From Phellopilus nigrolimitatus (lineage: Eukaryota > Basidiomycota > Agaricomycetes > Hymenochaetales > Hymenochaetaceae), in assembly GCA_021029095.1 (NCBI GenBank), contig JAJOHG010000257.1, forward strand, positions 1 to 36,546: a stretch of 36,546 nucleotides of DNA, written 5' to 3'. Every line of letters begins with the position of its first letter. The first letter of the stretch is position 1. The position numbers and the translations under genes are program-made. Of this stretch, positions 1 to 10,337 are shown in pieces. Under the pieces are notes generated by a model. That model was not told the origin of the DNA. It did no database searches and was given only the letters and a program-made list of their open reading frames with translations.

Positions 1-1329
1 ATGTGTACGACAGGCGCGAGCCAGGAGCCCGATCGGCTCGGGGTGTGGCGGCGGCGAGATGAGCTCGGAGAGTTCGACGCCGATTGGCGAGGAGTCGAAG
101 AAGACCTGTGTAAGGGGTGCAGTCAGACACTTTTCCAAGGAGATAAGTATAGCAGAAAGACTTGCCATGCACGTCTCCGCCCTGCTCGTAATATCGCACC
201 CGATCTCTTCAAGGCCCTTCTCGAGCTTGCGCGTAAGCGCATGCACACCAGTGAGCAACGGCCAGTTATTCGAGACAGCATACGCCGCGGCGCCAGCCAA
301 CACGCCCGTCTGGCGCATCCCGCCGCCGAACAGCTTCCTGAAGCGTTTGGCCTGTTTGATGAAGGCGGCGTCGCCGACGAGGCACGAGCCGATCGGTGCC
401 CCAAGGCCCTTGCTGAAGCAGAGGCTCACGCTGTCGAACGGCGCGCAGAGCACCGCGAGGGGCGTGCCGGTCTCGGCCGCAACGTGCCAGAGGCGCGCGC
501 CGTCTAGGTGCATTTTAATGCCCTCCGTGTGGGCGAACGCTGCAATCTCGAGGATGTCAGCCTGCGGAATGATAGTTCCGTTGAGTGTATTCTCGAGCGC
601 AATAATTTCCGTGGGTGCATAGTGCACGTCGGTCCCGAGGACGACGTTCGCCCGGACGTCATCAAGAGTGAGGTGATGGCCTGATGAATATGATGCAGTT
701 CATCTTAGGCCATCGCAAAGATACAGCATCTCGCTCACGATTCGATGGGATGACGGGGATGACAGCCGCGCCCGAGTGGAAGCCTAACCCGCCGGCCTCA
801 TATTTGTATATATGCGCGCGATTGTCGCACAAGACAGAGTAGGGGGGCTGCTTGAGGTGCGTGCGGAGGCCTATTTGGTTGGACATAGTGCCCGAAGGCA
901 TGAAGAGACCAGCTTCCTTGCCTGCGAGGCGCGCGACGGCGGCCTCGAGCGCGCGCGTTGAGGGCTCTGCGTAGACGTCGTCCCCGAGCGACGCCTGCAG
1001 AGCGTACGCATACATCTCCGGCGTCGGGACTGATCGAAAAGTCGCGTTTTTAAGGAAACGAAATCTATGTTATTAATGAAGGGCTAATGACAGGTTGTAT
1101 GCTTGTACCTGTGAACGTGTCCGCTGCATGTAATCGCGCAGTTAGCGCGGTGGTCGTTATGTCGTCGCATTCGCGATGAGAGTAGCTTACAAGTGAAGGT
1201 GCGTGCTACCTCGCTCCTTGCGCGTTCGTTCTCGCTTGCCTGCAGGGCTGTGAGAATGTCGACCTTCGACTCTGCGAAGAGCTTTGCCCGTGCGGCCTCG
1301 AGATCTTGTGTGGGTATCGCTGCGCTCAT
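1..1329 (-). CDS. GLY1: Low-specificity L-threonine aldolase, 3' end beyond the window
   Basis: PLP-dependent aldolase that splits threonine/allo-threonine into glycine and acetaldehyde. Model: exons 1329-1191, 1123-1109 (15-nt microexon), 1029-739, 680-166 and 105-1 (continuing left), giving 355 visible residues. The joined N-terminus reads FTSDTFTVPTPEM, matching the family's FRSDT-x-T-x-PTPEM opening. EAGLFMPSGTMSNQ, HIYKYEAGG and KMHLDGARLWH are family blocks, and FSKGLGAPIGS carries the PLP-binding lysine. The start at 1329 is the ATG that keeps exon 1 open; about 45 residues precede the conserved core. Intron 4 (165-106) is a GC-AG intron: without it AETCM joins VFFDSSPIGV as the family expects. 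Only the extreme C-terminus is missing. Family assignment is firm; microexon borders rest on consensus sites and conservation. Confidence 0.92.
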
Positions 1330-1800
1330 GGTGACCGTTCGTACGTCTATGTGAAATCTACCTCGGACTGTGAGTCTATGTCGTGGGATCGCGAGGGGAC
1401 GGAAGGTACGGAGGAGGGAGAGAGTCGGCATAAACTCTACCTGAGGATATGCTCTTTATATGCTCGAGTCAGGTCCCAGGAAGACAAGATGATAAATGTT
1501 AGGCCGAAAAAAAAAGCCGCTGACTCGGTCTTTCAGCAATTTTTACTCATCGTCCTGTGCACACCCTCAGGTCTTCACAGTTTATATGCGCGTAGATTTA
1601 TTCAGAATCAAAATGAAAGGAAAAGTGATAGGAGAAAAAGAGAGAACGAAATTTTGAAAGACAAAAGAAAAGCTAACTGCCTGATCACGTGATGATGTCT
1701 GTCTGTAACGCTGGTTTTTCTTTTATAGAGACGTGCTTTTCATCTCTTTTCTCATCTTAGATCTCTTCTCTGTCTGTTTTCTCTCCCTTTTCCGTTTATT
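1330..1800. promoter_or_regulatory. Divergent intergenic region, aldolase / small zinc-binding protein
   Basis: 471 bp between two divergent start codons. No convincing ORF. It contains A-rich stretches (about 1585-1680) and a CT-rich run just before the + strand start (about 1715-1795), typical of fungal 5' leaders. No clear TATA box was recognised. Confidence 0.5.
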
Positions 1801-2271
1801 ATGGGCAACGTGCGTCTCATTCCTCTTGAGCCTCTGTCTCGGCGGTATCGCTAATCTTAATATGTAATGATTTTGTCCAAACGAACACGTATGAACCGCC
1901 AACGTACGGACTCGGACTTGGACGAACAGGGAGCAAAGGCGCAGCAGCGTCGCGACCGCGCAGACAAGGCCGGAGCCAAGGGCGGCAAGAGCCAGCTCAA
2001 AGTCAATGAGGCCTCGAAGAACATCGTGTGCAAGATCTGCAAGCAGCCTTTCGTGAGCCTGCCTCTCATTTTACTCTACATGTAAACTTGATTGACTTTT
2101 ATTTTTGTGACTTGTTTGCTGGTCTGTAGATGATGACGGCTCGTGAGCCTGCGTAAGTCTTTTTAGCAAGGCCTTCGGTCGTAAAACAAAACCTGATTGG
2201 TGCACTCTGCCAGTCTCGTCGAGCACGCGCAAAATAAGCACAGCAAGACCAAGGACGAGTGCTTCGCCTAA
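1801..2271 (+). CDS. Small zinc-binding protein (At2g23090/ZNF706-like, SERF-type N-terminus), 70 aa
   Basis: Four exons: 1801-1809 (only 9 nt, Met-Gly-Asn), 1930-2052, 2130-2152 (23 nt) and 2214-2271. The spliced protein begins MGNGAKAQQRRDRADKAG and continues with KGGKSQLKVNE, which is the conserved 4F5/SERF-like basic start of this family. Next comes one C2H2-like zinc site, CKIC...H-x4-H (CKICKQPF, then LVEHAQNKHSKT), ending DECFA. All donors are GTRNGT/GTGAGC-like and phases agree. An alternative ATG at 1867 lies inside the first intron and would lose the conserved MGNG start. The cellular role of the family is poorly defined. Confidence 0.92.
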
Positions 2272-2542
2272 TTTTTCGTTTCTTTTCGTGCCCCACACCG
2301 CATGGGTACTCCTCTGGACGATTCGCATCGTGTTTGTTGCTACTCTTTTCTTGGGATGTTCCTTGCTATCTGCTGTGTTTAAAATGGGTTCTCTTTTTCA
2401 TTCGATTTGTGTTGTGTTTTGTCGGCAATGACATTATGGGTGTGCGTATATATGTCTATATGAGATGCGAGGTGCGGGGCTTCGTCGTAAACGTGTTGGT
2501 GTGCGACGTCGAGTTGAAGAACGGTCGGAATTTAGGGTGCAT

Positions 2543-2562
2543 AAAAAAAAAAAAAAAAAAAA
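2543..2562. repeat. A20 homopolymer next to the TIM10 stop codon
   Basis: Twenty consecutive A on the + strand, so the TIM10 mRNA would have a T20/U20 run directly after its TAA stop. Slippage-prone; the exact length may be unreliable. Confidence 0.95.
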
Positions 2563-2995
2563 TTATAGCGAAGTGAACGAGCCCGAATTGCTGCCGCTCG
2601 CTTGCGCTCCCGCGCCCATCTGTTGCATCTTTTCGCCGACCTTTTTGTTGACCTCGAAGAACTTGGAGACGCAGCGGTCGACGCAGACGCTCTCGCCCTT
2701 GTTAAGATCCGGCTCGCTGTAGCGAGTGCCAATGCATTTGGTGTGGCATGTCCTGCAGAGCGAAAGACATGAATTATCAGGAAAATGGCAAGTAGTAAGA
2801 CTGAAGAAAAATAAGAGCGCTGACGTGACGAGGCGGTTGAAGACGTCCGTGATCATGTCGAGCCTGTAAAAACGCCCTTGTAAATTTCTACAACGAGTGG
2901 ATAGGACAAGTTACGCACTCTGCTGTTGCGAGCTCGATGCGCTCCGGGTTGACCCCGCCCGCAGCGGGTGATGAACCTCGACCAAGAAATGACAT
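2563..2995 (-). CDS. TIM10: Mitochondrial import chaperone subunit Tim10
   Basis: Small Tim chaperone of the intermembrane space; with Tim9 it carries hydrophobic carrier proteins from TOM to TIM22. Exons 2995-2919, 2863-2825 and 2752-2563 give 101 aa. The twin CX3C motif is visible as CHTKC and CVDRC, spaced by about 16 residues, followed by [16 protein letters not shown], typical of Tim10. The N-terminus [14 protein letters not shown] precedes the helix [13 protein letters not shown]. Intron 2 uses donor GTCAGC, so that RLVT joins TCHTKC. The gene is divergent from UTP4 and convergent with the small zinc-binding gene. The tail after the second helix ([16 protein letters not shown]) is slightly longer than in yeast. 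Confidence 0.94.
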
Positions 2996-3263
2996 TGAGC
3001 GCGACGGTCGGTGTAAGGGAGACGGAACTGCAGCTAGCTTCCAGAAGTCTTTCGCGGGGAGCGACACGTGACCTCGCGTCGTGGATTTTTTAGTGGACTT
3101 TCAAAATTTCCAGGCTGCATACACCGCACGCGCTCGACGTCGACGGGACATCTACAATCTTTCTGCTCTGTTGTAATGCTCTGCTGAACTTGATTATATC
3201 TACTCTAGACCTGTCTTACTCCTTGTCTTTTTTTCTGTCTTTTATTATTTTTTTCGGTCAGCC
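2996..3263. promoter_or_regulatory. Divergent promoter region TIM10 / UTP4
   Basis: 268 bp between opposed start codons, necessarily carrying both promoters. A CT-rich tract (about 3210-3260) leads into the UTP4 start. No clear TATA box. Confidence 0.5.
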
Positions 3264-6200
3264 ATGCCCGTGCCAACCACACCCGCCTCCGTGCCTTCGA
3301 CGCAGGCTGCACACGCTTTCGCCGTGCATCGCTGCCGCTTCGTCGACTACACACCCGCTGCCATCAGCGCCATAGCCTTTCCGCCCCTCCCACTCCCCGC
3401 TGCTCACTCGAGCAAATTCAAGCCCGCAGGCAACTCAAAACGGCGCTTCGGCACGCTCGCCGTCGGGCGCGCGAACGGGAACATCGAGCTCTGCGAATGG
3501 TCCGACCCAGAGCACAGCGGACAGGCACCCCAAGCATGGGCCGTGTCAAAGGTGCACCTCTTGGGTTTTCTTTCTTTATGAACTTGTTTTGACGGACGGA
3601 GTATGGATTTCCAGATTCTCTATGGCCCGAACCCGTCCAAGGTCGACTCGCTGGTGTTCACGCTGAAGCACCCGCACCTGCACGCCCACAACGAGGTCCC
3701 CGCGCTCTCCGACCTCAGGCTCTTCAGCGCCGGCGGCGGGAGCGAACTCGTCGAGTGGGACCTCGCGCACGGCACTGTCCTCGTGAGCCCCAGCGATCTC
3801 ATTCCACCTGGCTGATGTCACTGAACATGAAAATTATCGCAGCGCACGCTCAACTCGCAGGGTGGCGCGATATGGAGCATGGCCGCAAACCTCGCGAGTA
3901 CGGCGCTTGCGCTCGGGTGCGAGGACGGGTGCGTGCGCATACTCGACCTCGCAGGCGGCGAGCTCGCACACGCCCGTCGCTTCGACCGCGTCAAGAGCCG
4001 CCTCCTCAGCATCGCATGGGGCCCGCCTGTTCCGCCTGTTGTCTCACAAAAAAAGGAGAAGACAGGGAGCGAAAGTAGCGACGATGACGACGACGACGAT
4101 GACGAGTGGACGGACTCGTGGCTCGTGACGGGCGGGTCGGACAGCAGTTTGCGGAAGTGGGACGCGAAGACGGGTCGCGCGCTGGACAGGATGACCATGG
4201 ACAAGGCGCGCGGCGAGCGTACGCTCGTCTGGGCTGTCGGCGTACTGGCGTGCGTGCTTCTTTAACTCTTGCCTCTAAGCTCCAAATTTATATCAAGTTG
4301 TGTATATGTAGCGATGGCACTATCATCTCGGGTGACTCATTGGGTATTGTGAAGTTCTGGGACTCGCGGACATGCACGCAGCTTCACAGCTTCCAGGCTC
4401 ACGGCGCCGACATCCTCTGTCTGGCCATTGGACCTGTACGCTCATACTTTTTTTTTCTCTTCCCGATAACCATACTTATCTTTACCTCGCCAGGACGGAG
4501 GCTCGGTGTTCACATCCGGCGTAGACCAGAAAGTCTGCCTCTTCACACACGTCAGGTTCTCCGACCCAGACAAGTCAGCGAAAAAGTCCCTCCGGCCGAC
4601 CTCCCGCTGGGTGCAGTCCACGTCCAAGCGCATGCACTCACACGACGTCCGCGCGCTCGCCATCTGGCCGCCCTACCTCCCCATCAGCAGCACCGCCCTC
4701 CGCCCGTCCTCGTCCCCTCTCGCCAGCCCCTTCGCGGGCATCGCGCCCATCCTCGCCTCAGGCGGCCTCGACGCGTCGCTCGTGCTCGCGCCGTGCGCGC
4801 CCGCCTCCGCCTCCGCGCAGCGCGCGCTCAACCCGCTCGCGACGAGCGCGGTAGCGACGTTCGAGGACGCGTACCACCGCCGCCTCACGTACCCGACCGG
4901 CCTTGCGCCCGCCGCCTCCGTCGCGCGCTCCGCGCGCCTCGTCGTGTGTGCGCGCGACACGGGCGTCAGCGTCTGGCGCATCACGGGGCGTGCGCGAGTG
5001 CCGAGCGCGCTCGAGGTGGATTTGCGTGCGGCAGAGGCGATGGACGTCGACGGCGGTGACGACGCAGCGGACCCGGAGAGAGAGGAGGTGCCTAAAGACG
5101 TGAACGCCGAGGAGTGCGGGTACGAAAAACTGCTCGACATGGAGCTCGACACGACGACGAACGTGTGCGCGAGCGCGATATCAGACGACGGGAGGTGGCT
5201 CGCGGTGTCCGACGTGTACGAAGTGAAGCTCTTCGAGCTCCTCCCGGACACCACCGACGACACAGCAGGGACAGGCACAGGAGGGACAGGGTCGGGGACG
5301 GACCTGCACCCGCGGCGCGTGAAAACGCTCATGGCCGCCCTCACGGCGCACGCGCCGCGCGGGGCGCCGCCGGAGGGCGCGTCCGCGCTCGGCTTCGCGC
5401 CGGACTCCGGGCGCCTGGTGCTCGCGGGTGCGCAGAGCGCGCGCGTGCTCGTCGTGGACCTCGCGGCGCGCACGGAGCACGGGCGCCCCGCCCCGCGCGT
5501 GCTGCGGGCGTTCGCGCACCACGCGCGGCGCGGGGCGCGGGGGCGTGTGGTGAAGAGGATTCCCGCGCGCGGCGCGGATCCAGCGGAGGACGGGGAGGAG
5601 ACGCAAGAAGGGGGAGAAGGCGCGGAAGACGCAGAGGAAGAAGGCGGGAGGGCTGCAGAGGGCTCGGCGAGCGACGAGGAGGATGAGGAGGACGACGAGG
5701 CGCTGCACGCGCTCGTCACGCGCCTCGCGTTCAGTCCCGACGGCCAGTGGTTCGCGACGACAGACGACCGCTGCCGGACGCACGTCTTCAACCTGGACGC
5801 CGTGCAGGTATCGTCCCCTTTCCTCTCGTTTCGTCTAGTCCCGAAGCCGTACTGACGCGAACGAACGCAGCACCACACCGCGCTGCCCACGTCGCCCGCG
5901 CCCGTCGCCGCGCTCGCATTCTCGCCGCCCGCCTCCACGCCAGGCGGGGGCGGCAGTGGCGGTGGGGCGGCGCTCCTGCTGCTCGCGCACGCCGACGCGA
6001 CGCTCGCGGTATTCGACGTCGAGGCGCGGCGGTTCCCCGCGTGGGCCGCGGCCCTCGCGGCGCGCGGCACGCTGCCGCGCCGCTGGACGGGCCTGCACGA
6101 CGGCGTGCTCGGCGTCGCGTTCGAGCCCCCTGCTACGCCGCCCGCAGCGCCCGCAGGCGGCGGGCGCGCGGCGCTGTTCTGGGGCGCGACGTGGCTCTGT

Positions 6201-6482
6201 CGCGTCGCGCTCGACGCGCCGGCGGGGTGGGGTGGGTTCGTGAAGAAGAAGCGGCGGCGGGACGCCGCCGCAGCCGTACCCTCTCTCCCCAGCTCCGGTT
6301 CTCAAAACGCCGACGCGGCGGGCGCGGAGGCGGAAACGAACTTCCAGCTCGTGACGCGCTACCGGCCGGTGCTGCGCGCGGACTTTCTGGGGCCGGGCGA
6401 GCTGCTCGTCGTGGAGCGGCCGCTCGTGGACGTGCTGCGCGGGCTGCCGCCGGCGTTCTTCAAGCCGCGGTACGGGTCGTAA
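3264..6482 (+). CDS. UTP4: U3 snoRNP / SSU processome WD40 protein Utp4 (cirhin)
   Basis: Subunit of the t-UTP (UtpA) complex that binds nascent pre-rRNA in the nucleolus and is needed for 18S rRNA maturation. Six exons: 3264-3551, 3615-3782, 3843-4249, 4312-4435, 4494-5807 and 5871-6482, giving 970 aa. Diagnostic segments are FVDYTPAAISAIAF near the N-terminus, AIWSMAAN, an acidic insert (eight D in a row) before DSWLVTGGSDSSLRKWD, then DGTIISGDSLGIVKFWDS, HGADILCLAIGPDGGSVFTSGVDQKVCLF and LAFSPDGQWFATTDDR. These mark two tandem beta-propellers. It is longer than yeast or human Utp4 because of Ala/Gly/Glu-rich inserts in exons 5 and 6. It ends with FFKPRYGS. Exon 5 is strongly GC-rich, which creates long antisense ORFs that are not real. 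Confidence 0.93.
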
Positions 6483-6919
6483 ATGGAGCTGCGGTAAAAG
6501 TAACTTAGCATCGTGTTTCCGGCTGGCAGTTTCTCTCTTGTTTATCACGTCGTGTCTTTCTGCTTTTTTCCTTTCATATAATCTATTGCGTGTATGATTG
6601 GAGAGTCTGGATAGAGAACGACCACAAGGCCCAAACGTGAGAAGAAAGAAAAAGAGGAAGTAGAGACAAGGAAAAGGAAATGAAGCAAAAGCGCCTGTGT
6701 TACGAGGAAATGATGCTAAGGATACAGTTACGGGATGGAACGTGAAGGGAGCAAGTTATAAAGCTATACACCATAAGGCAAAATATGAAGACGCTATGCT
6801 TGATGTGCGGTTTTATATCATGGGGAGTGCAATGGGTTGTTTCGTCTAGAATTGTTTGTGATGCGGGGTGGAATCTACGACCGGCAGTCCTTCGAAGCAG
6901 AACAAAAAAGAGGCTTTTT
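6483..6919. other. Convergent 3' region between UTP4 and the Mpv17-family gene
   Basis: 437 bp, AT-richer than the flanking exons, with AG-rich runs. It presumably holds both 3' UTRs. No ORF worth reporting. Confidence 0.6.
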
Positions 6920-7768
6920 TCACCCGACGGTGTCGCGCATGCTGTCCTCGTCGCGCTCCCTACTGTTCCCGCGCGCGTTGAGCAGCGAGAGGTAGAGGTT
7001 CCAGAAGATGCCCGCGGAGGACTGGAACGGCACGCGGTACGCGAGCGGCATGTAGCGGAAGTTGACGACCTGCGCGAGCGGCCACACCTGCCAGTTCGCG
7101 CGCAGCGCGTCGGGGAACAGGTCCGCGAACTTGCGCCGGATGTGCCGCGCGCCGCGCCCCTCCATCGCGCCCATCGCGCCGAGGAACGCCGCGAGCCCGA
7201 GCGGCGCGGCGAGCAGCTGGTCCGCGGCGACGCGCTGCGCGACGGCGAGTCCGCGCGGGGGCGCGCGCCCGATGGGCACTCCGACGGGTGCCGCGCCGGG
7301 CAAGCCGGGCGCGCCGATGCGCACGCCGGCGGCGAGCGGCGAGAAGGCGCCTGGCCCGACGGTCGTGGGCGCGAGCGCGCGCAGCGGGAAGCGGTGCTCG
7401 AGGAACTTGTTCCAGCGGCCGATGAGCGGGCCTGTCGCGTGGCGGGGGCGGGTCAGAGCGTGCACGGGGAGAGGAGGAGGAGGCGGAGAGACGACGCACC
7501 CATCGCGAAGCCGAAGGTGAAGAAGCGCAGGGTGCGCTGGGGGTCGTAGCGGCGGGCGTCCTCGTGCTCGCTCGGGCTGCTCGTCTGCGGGCATCGTCAG
7601 CCAGTCAATAAGAGTTTAGGAAACAGCGTCACGGACGAGGATCTGGGCACCCTGTGCGACGGCGTCGCCGACGGCGCTGAGGGCGCCGTTGGTGAGGGCG
7701 AGGGTGGTGTACGGGCGGGCGTCGAAGCTCTGCTGGTAGGCGCGGGCGGCGAGGGCGATGGAGGCCAT
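6920..7768 (-). CDS. Mpv17/PMP22-family integral membrane protein, 242 aa
   Basis: Small four-helix membrane protein of the Mpv17/PMP22/Sym1 group, found in the mitochondrial inner or peroxisomal membrane. Exons 7768-7637, 7584-7500 and 7431-6920; introns of 52 and 68 nt. N-terminus MASIALAARAYQQSFDARPY, then TNGALSAVGDAVAQ. Spliced exon 2 gives RRYDPQRTLRFFTFGFAMG|PLIGRWNKFLEHRFPL. The C-terminal block holds FADLFPDALRANWQVWPLAQVVNFRYMPLAYRVPFQSSAGIFWNLYLSLLNA, the WxVWPxxQxxNFxxxPxxxR signature of the family. The start was chosen because the family begins with this short amphipathic stretch; longer upstream ORFs on this strand are GC-rich noise. Which paralogue of the family it is cannot be told from sequence alone. 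Confidence 0.92.
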
Positions 7769-8798
7769 GAGAGAAGACGACAGGGCGGGCGAGTGGCGGG
7801 CGCGGCGGGGCGCTGTCTGTGTCTGTGACTTACATGGAGGGGTCGCTCCAGCACAGTGGAGAAAAGACGTCGTCGACGCGCCAACGCTGACGGTGCGGCT
7901 CGCCTCTTCTGGACTGTGGGAATCGTGTTGTAAGCAGCACGGGCGCTCCGCATCAGGCGCCGCTGCTTCCAGCACTTTCTAAGAAGGAACGTCAGTGGGG
8001 CCCGTTTATTCAGCCGACGTGACGATCCCCCACTCGCGTGGACTCACCTGGACTCACTTGCGCGTCTTTATTCTGTCGGCTTCAAGCTCGTCCACACGAG
8101 AGTACTACTTATGTAACATCGACTCCCAGTGTTCGTAGGCAGTCCTGCCTGATTTCATTCTCGCGCTAGCATGTACATCATCCGCTGGAGGAGACGTCCC
8201 GGCCCTGCCTCCGAGTACATCACGCCGTCTTTCCTTTTTTTTTTCTCCCAGATGCCATCCCTCCGCCTATCGCCGCCAAGCAGCGCTGACAAAGATCGAC
8301 ACGACGCCCTGCTGCGCAAAACGCAAATACGCGGGCGCACGCGTGCACGCAGCTCCGGATCTACGCACAGCATTCAATTTGATCAAAAAAAATAAAACAA
8401 TCACATTGCATCGACCCGTCCAGATTGCGGCGCGGGCTCAGCCTGGTCTGTGACGCGAAGAAGCATGCATGGCGTGGCGTAGCATGACATGGTAAAATGG
8501 AACGGAGGGGACGAGACGACGGGAGGCTCGGTGTGCTTGAACAAGCCGGACGGCCGCTCGCGCTCTCTCGCACATACCACGCCAGCCGACCGACTGCGCA
8601 CTGCGCACTGCGCCCGGCGCCCCGAGACCCCAACGACTCGCCAAAAAAAGGACAAGAAAACCACCGCGCACGTATTACTGTATTGCAGATGCACACACAC
8701 GCCCTTGCTACATACGGGACACAAAGCCGCCGCTGCCGCCTTCGCGGCGCGACTCCGCAAATAGTTGATAGTGTACTGTATATATGCACCGTACGCGA

Positions 8799-8851
8799 GA
8801 AGGCAGAAGGCAGAAGGGAGGAGGCAGAAGGCAGAAGGCAGAAGGCAGAAG
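8799..8851. repeat. GGCAGAA minisatellite
   Basis: Heptamer GGCAGAA repeated in two blocks (two perfect copies, a GGGAGGA interruption, then four perfect copies). It creates repetitive RQKAEG-type reading frames that are not coding. Confidence 0.9.
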
Positions 8852-8983
8852 CGCAAAAGCGCCCGCGGCGTGGAAAGAAAGCACCCAACGAACGGCACAG
8901 CGCGGGGGAGGGAAAATTGTAGGTATAAGATTAGACGTGGATTGCAGAGCGGGGGAGCGGAGTCGTACAGGCGCGGGAAAAGC

Positions 8984-8993
8984 GTACATGTAC
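8984..8993. repeat. Palindrome GTACATGTAC, copy 1
   Basis: Exact 10-bp self-complementary motif, one of six copies between 8.9 and 20.2 kb. It lies 3' of the small peptide-precursor gene. Confidence 0.6.
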
Positions 8994-9078
8994 AGAGGGG
9001 GTGCGTAAAGACGTCCGAGTCGAGCGGGGGAAGGGAAAGGGAGGGGCGTGTGGGGGCGTGGGCGTCGGGCGCCCGGGC

Positions 9079-9088
9079 GTACATGTAC
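9079..9088. repeat. Palindrome GTACATGTAC, copy 2
   Basis: Exact copy, 116 bp downstream of the small peptide-precursor stop codon. Confidence 0.6.
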
Positions 9089-9203
9089 TACATACATCTT
9101 CGAAAACCCAGACAAGGTCAGCACCGTGTGGAGCGGAAACGCGCGCGGCGGCACTCACGGGCTATACAGAGGGGAGGGAAATTCTAGGGCGCAGCGATGG
9201 CGA

Positions 9204-9404
9204 TCACCAGTCCGCGTTCAGCGGCGCGCGGCGCCAGTCGGCGTTCAAAGGGTCGGCTTCTGCCTCGCGCCGCCAGTCGGCGTTGAGCGGTGCGGGGTCA
9301 GCGACACGCCGCCAGACGGCGTTGGGCACGGGGGCGGGGAGGGGCGCGGCGGCGGCGCACGCGAGGAGGGCGGCGAGGGCGAGGACGAAGGAGGCGGCGC
9401 GCAT
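9204..9404 (-). CDS. Secreted Kex2-processed repeat-peptide precursor with LNADW units, 66 aa
   Basis: Not a recognised named gene. A hydrophobic signal peptide (residues 1 to about 19, MRAASFVLALAALLACAAA) is followed by a compact repeat region. It has a degenerate unit NAVW-RR (28-33), then VADPAP-LNADW-RR (34-46), EAEADP-LNADW-RR (47-59) and AP-LNADW-stop (60-66). RR is a Kex2-type site. Each spacer consists only of X-A or X-P dipeptides, the substrate of Ste13-like dipeptidyl aminopeptidases. Trimming in register leaves the same pentapeptide LNADW three times. The ATG at 9404 is the first ATG after a TATA-like element (9609-9616), and its context is AACCATG. A consensus intron lies in the 5' UTR. 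Such precursors can yield signalling peptides or RiPPs; with no modifying enzyme gene nearby, linear secreted peptides are the simpler reading (inference). Confidence 0.78.
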   Translation of the reverse strand: MRAASFVLALAALLACAAAAPLPAPVPNAVWRRVADPAPLNADWRREAEADPLNADWRRAPLNADW

Positions 9405-9424
9405 GGTTACGAAATTCAAAGGGC

Positions 9425-9485
9425 CTGGAAAGCGAGCAGACAGGTTAGCACTGAGGAGCGCGCGCGAACTCGTCGGGGCACGCAC
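9425..9485 (-). other. 5' UTR intron of the LNADW precursor gene
   Basis: 61 nt with donor GTGCGT, branch-like GCTAAC and acceptor TTTCCAG, ending 20 nt before the start codon. The mRNA leader upstream has no ATG. This supports a real transcribed gene. Confidence 0.65.
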
Positions 9486-9608
9486 TGGGCAGGAAAGAAA
9501 ATACAGCAGGACCGGCGTCCACGGCGGCGGGAAGGGGCTTGGACTCGGAGGGGGGCTGAGGGGCTTTTGCGGTGTGTGGATTGAGTGTGGGCGCTCTCGT
9601 GTGCGGGA

Positions 9609-9616
9609 TAATATAG
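9609..9616 (-). promoter_or_regulatory. TATA-like element of the LNADW precursor gene
   Basis: Minus-strand TATATTAT inside CCCTATATTATCC, about 205 bp upstream of the start codon (about 145 nt once the leader intron is removed). Confidence 0.5.
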
Positions 9617-9858
9617 GGTTCGGCACGGGCGGCGTGCCTGGCCAAACTCAATCTCTGTCCTGAGTCGAGCCCGCGCGTGCCTGGAACTTGAAGAAGCCCC
9701 CTTCCTGTGCCGCGCGCGTGCCGAGATCGATCAGGCACGCACTCCGTCCCGTGGGACCTGCCCCCTCCAATTGGCTTCGCGGCTTGCCTTTGCAATTTTC
9801 GGGAGGTATTCTCAATATTATTTAACAATGAAATACATCGCCATTTCAAAAAAATCAA

Positions 9859-9883
9859 ATAATTAATTAATTAATTAATTAAT
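9859..9883. repeat. (TTAA)n microsatellite
   Basis: About six tandem TTAA/AATT units in an AT-rich patch. Confidence 0.9.
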
Positions 9884-10327
9884 CGGAGACTGGCCAATTA
9901 GGCTCGATGCAGCCGTGAGTATGAGCGGCAGAAGTCTGTCGAACGCTGCCTCTGAGCACCAGGGCCGATCGCAGCCTCCTTCCCATACGTCCCAGACGTC
10001 CATCGTGTACATGCCGAACGCCCTTCTCATCCCTTTTTCAATAGCACTATACTCATCATGAAACGCTTCTCGCCGACTTCCTGCCGTGCCGTGCCTCAAA
10101 AGCACCGACGCGGCCTTTGGCGCTCGCCATGCGCAAATGCAAATCCCTGTTAACCGTCGCAAGCGGTGATGCAGCGCCTCTGTAGGGGGGCCATTACGTC
10201 GTATTAGTAAAAAAGCGCGCCGCCGATACATCGTAACTGAACGGTTTATATACAAAGTCAAACAAACGCGGCGCGTGCGAAGGACGCGAATGCGCGAAAA
10301 ACGTGCACTCTCCCAGCGGTCCGGCGT

Positions 10328-10337
10328 GTACATGTAC
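10328..10337. repeat. Palindrome GTACATGTAC, copy 3 (extended)
   Basis: Extends to a 14-bp perfect palindrome, GTGTACATGTACAC (10326-10339), 5 bp from an inverted repeat GTTCATT-AAA-AATGAAC at 10344-10360. Confidence 0.6.

Larger units (their letters stand above)
7769..9203. other. 1.4 kb without a recognised gene
   Basis: GC-rich and low in complexity in places. Overlapping ORFs on both strands lack domains and consistent splice signals. It contains the GGCAGAA minisatellite (8799-8851) and two GTACATGTAC palindromes. The left end carries the Mpv17-family promoter; the right end is the probable 3' UTR of the small peptide-precursor gene. Confidence 0.6.

Noticed and set aside
4673..6070. 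465-residue minus-strand ORF inside UTP4
   Set aside because: Ser/Ala/Arg-rich shadow of the GC-rich UTP4 exon 5. It crosses a UTP4 intron and has no domain.
8401..9187. Overlapping ORFs of 140-230 aa on both strands
   Set aside because: They run through the GGCAGAA minisatellite and GC-rich low-complexity DNA. They have no domains, no conserved-looking splice sites and conflicting frames.
9204..9626. Longer 140-aa version of the LNADW precursor starting upstream
   Set aside because: The extra N-terminus reads through the probable 5' UTR intron and TATA region and would bury the signal peptide. The ATG at 9404 is the first one in the spliced leader.
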